In this document: positions 8,325 through 9,315 of the stretch, in pieces
Numbering within the stretch: position 1 is the first letter of the stretch
Layout of the letters: each line of letters starts with the position of its first letter
From: Pyrinomonadaceae bacterium
Lineage (GTDB): Bacteria > Acidobacteriota > Blastocatellia > Pyrinomonadales > Pyrinomonadaceae
Direction: 5' to 3'
Assembly (NCBI GenBank): GCA_013812565.1
Contig: JACCTF010000323.1
Location: forward strand, 1 to 9,315
Length of the DNA stretch: 9,315 bases
Made by a program: the position numbers and the translations under genes
The notes under the pieces: model-generated
What the model saw: only the letters and a program-made list of their open reading frames with translations
Database searches by the model: none
What the model was told of the DNA's origin: nothing

Positions 8325-8843
8325 TTATTGCTTCCTTTTTGTTTCTGTTTTCTTCAGCGGCTGGTCCGGTTTCGCCGGGGCCGCTTTGTTAGGTGTGACT
8401 TTCGGTTCAACCGGACCATTCGCGGCAACCCAGGCATCCCATCCGCCTTTGAGCGCACGCGCTTGTTTGTAACCAAGGCTTCCGAGTTCTTGCGCCGCAC
8501 GGGCGCTTGTTCCTTCGCTCGGTCAGGTACAGTAGGTGACGATCTCGCGGTCGCGCGGAATCTCTTTTAGGCGGGCTTCGATATCGTCGAGGGGAATGCG
8601 AATGGCGTTTTTAATCTTGGTGTCGGTCGCGTCGTAAGTAGGGGATGAGCGCACGTCAATGATTGTCACCGGCTTATTTTCGGCCAGCAACGCTTTGAGT
8701 TCATCAACCTTGATGCGCTCAACTTCAGCGGACTGTGTTCCCTCTTGCGCGGCGGCACGTCGCTCGATCGGAGCAAACACAATCGCTCCTCCGAGTAATG
8801 CCACGGCACTGAGCAGAACTGCCGGCAGAGTTTTTAGTTTCAT
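8325..8843 (-). CDS. secreted rhodanese with in-frame TGA at the catalytic position (probable selenoprotein)
   Basis: Read from the ATG at 8843, the frame gives MKLKTLPAVLLSAVALLGGA, a Sec signal peptide (cleavage near RRAAAQ, residues 30-33), then a single rhodanese domain (about 43-145): IIDVRSSPTYDA, AIRIPLDD, REIVTYCT. Codon 107 is TGA. The same frame continues PSEGTSARAAQELGSLGYKQ, ALKGGWDAWVA and a Pro/Lys-rich tail to TAA at 8325: 172 residues. The TGA is followed by PSEGT-SA, five residues then SA, like the Cys of CRSGNR-SA in ordinary rhodaneses; related proteins, as I recall, have YC-x-CP here. So TGA replaces the active-site Cys and probably encodes selenocysteine (CxU with Cys105). 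GAGGAG (complement 8851-8856) lies 7 nt upstream. The alternative is a nonsense mutation giving a dead 106-residue fragment. Family certain; recoding probable. Confidence 0.72.
8482..8522 (-). promoter_or_regulatory. bacterial SECIS-like hairpin directly after the TGA
   Basis: The 41 nt following the TGA (complement 8523-8525) fold into two stacked stems. The lower is CCGAG (complement 8518-8522) with CUCGG (8482-8486); the upper is GCGCC (8502-8506) with GGCGC (8492-8496); the apical loop is CGUGC with G at its second position. Internal loops of 11 and 5 nt separate the stems. The apical loop begins 21 nt after the UGA, within the range I recall for bacterial SECIS elements recognised by SelB. 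The pairing is seen directly; SelB recognition is inference. Confidence 0.6.
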
Positions 8844-8867
8844 CTTTGATCTCCTCGATGTGTTCGC

Positions 8868-8896
8868 AGAATATGACCTTCAAACCACTTCAACAA
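8868..8896 (-). promoter_or_regulatory. candidate sigma-70-type promoter of the rhodanese
   Basis: On the minus strand TTGTTG (complement 8891-8896) and TATTCT (8868-8873) are separated by 17 nt, each matching four of six consensus bases, and end 24 nt before the start codon. The -35 overlaps one arm of an inverted repeat (8892-8902). Confidence 0.45.
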
Positions 8897-8980
8897 GCGA
8901 AACGCAATTTGCTGGTGCATCGCTTTGCGCTAAGGGGAGAGACTCTCGCGCCGATGACAGCGTATCGCATTTCGCTTGTT
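8892..8980. repeat. inverted repeat upstream of the rhodanese
   Basis: AACAAGCGAAA (8892-8902) and TTTCGCTTGTT (8970-8980) are exact 11-bp inverted copies, with further partial matches inward (CGC-A against T-GCG). A small palindrome, GAGAG-A-CTCTC (8937-8947), lies between them. One arm covers the candidate -35 box, so a two-site operator is possible. Confidence 0.5.
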
Positions 8981-9120
8981 CGCTGAAAGTTAATGCTCTT
9001 GATGCCCCGAAGTCAATGGCGGCACACTTTAGTCTTTGGTTCATTCATCGGAATGCTCTGGTGCTTTACTCGTCGCTGGAACTGTTTCGACTGCCATTTC
9101 AAATCACTGAAGTAACAACG
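8981..9120. other. non-coding stretch before repeat copy B
   Basis: No convincing gene, RNA or strong structure is visible on either strand here. It separates the rhodanese promoter region from the dispersed repeat. Confidence 0.4.
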
Positions 9121-9315
9121 CTAAATCGAACCATACATGAATGGTACACAATGGAAGACCTCACCGCAGAGACGCTGAGCCGAGCCGCCGAAGACTCGCA
9201 GAGAGGTGAGCTGTTAATTCTCTGCGAGTCTCTGCGTAAACTCTGCGTCTCTGCGGTGAGGTTCTGTTTCGCTACACTAATGTCACGACTAAGCGAGTGT
9301 CCCCATGTCATCTGT
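9121..9315. repeat. dispersed intergenic repeat, copy B (reaches the window edge)
   Basis: Second copy of the element at 2542-2770, same orientation, with matching outer ends (CTAAATCG, TGGTACACAATG, AAGACCTCA; on the right CGAGTGTC and TGTCATCTGT). The interior is a two-tier palindrome: ACCTCACCGCAGAGACGC (9158-9175) pairs perfectly with 9245-9262, and inside it AGACTCGCAGAGA (9192-9204) pairs with 9219-9231. Near-terminal CGCTAAATCG (9119-9128) resembles the complement of the right-hand CGACTAAGCG, a possible degenerate terminal inverted repeat. No transposase is present. Confidence 0.75.

Noticed and set aside
8523..8843. Rhodanese as a complete 106-residue protein ending at the TGA
   Set aside because: It would lack the catalytic loop and the final helix and strand of the fold, all of which continue in the same frame after the TGA; kept only as the alternative (nonsense mutation).
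8325..8843. TGA reassigned to tryptophan or glycine genome-wide
   Set aside because: The ATPase, hicB and hicA genes end with TGA at family-typical lengths, so TGA is a normal stop in this genome.
9099..9311. 70-codon minus-strand ORF inside repeat copy B
   Set aside because: It is a translation of the dispersed repeat (LTAETQSLRRDSQRI type peptide), a frequent spurious call.

Overview
The window looks like chromosomal DNA of an Acidobacteriota-type bacterium, with Blastocatellia/Pyrinomonadales-like as the best guess. The guess rests on an Oar-like TonB receptor whose N-terminus carries a carboxypeptidase-regulatory fold followed by a DLPLN motif, moderately high-GC coding DNA, and intergenic dispersed repeats built from 'accgcagagacgc' and 'ggattgcggaatgcgg'-type modules. 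No 16S, tRNA or other phylogenetic marker is present, so the assignment is inference.

Layout. (1) 1-456, minus strand: N-terminus of a TonB-dependent receptor, cut by the window edge. (2) 875-2398, plus: an exported HtrA/Deg-family serine protease with an intact His-Asp-Ser triad and two PDZ domains, closed by a hairpin at 2428-2460. (3) 2542-2770: dispersed repeat copy A, then two palindromic operator candidates, one with CRP/FNR-like spacing. (4) 2898-4469, plus: a three-domain Nudix / metallo-beta-lactamase / winged-helix protein. (5) 4816-8175, plus: a probable operon of a Mg-chelatase-like AAA+ ATPase, HicB, HicA and a VWA (MIDAS) protein, ending at a strong bidirectional terminator (8210-8243). 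A HicBA toxin-antitoxin pair therefore sits between two genes that normally act as an ATPase/VWA pair, and hicA overlaps the VWA gene by ATGA. (6) 8325-8843, minus: a secreted rhodanese. (7) 9121-9315: dispersed repeat copy B.

The most notable item is the rhodanese. Its reading frame has one in-frame TGA (codon 107) exactly where the catalytic cysteine belongs, and rhodanese homology continues in the same frame for 65 more codons to a TAA. Immediately after the TGA the mRNA can form a two-tier hairpin (CCGAG/CUCGG below, GCGCC/GGCGC above, apical loop CGUGC) with the position and shape of a bacterial SECIS element. I read it as a probable exported selenocysteine-containing rhodanese; the alternative is a nonsense mutation. 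Three neighbouring genes end in TGA, so TGA is an ordinary stop here and code reassignment is not the explanation.

How the genes may work together: HtrA, the TonB receptor and the rhodanese are envelope proteins (quality control, uptake, sulfur or selenium redox chemistry). The AAA+/VWA pair is a cytoplasmic, probably chaperone- or chelatase-like machine of unknown substrate. The Nudix/MBL protein is a predicted cytoplasmic hydrolase. Nothing in the sequence shows that these units share one pathway.
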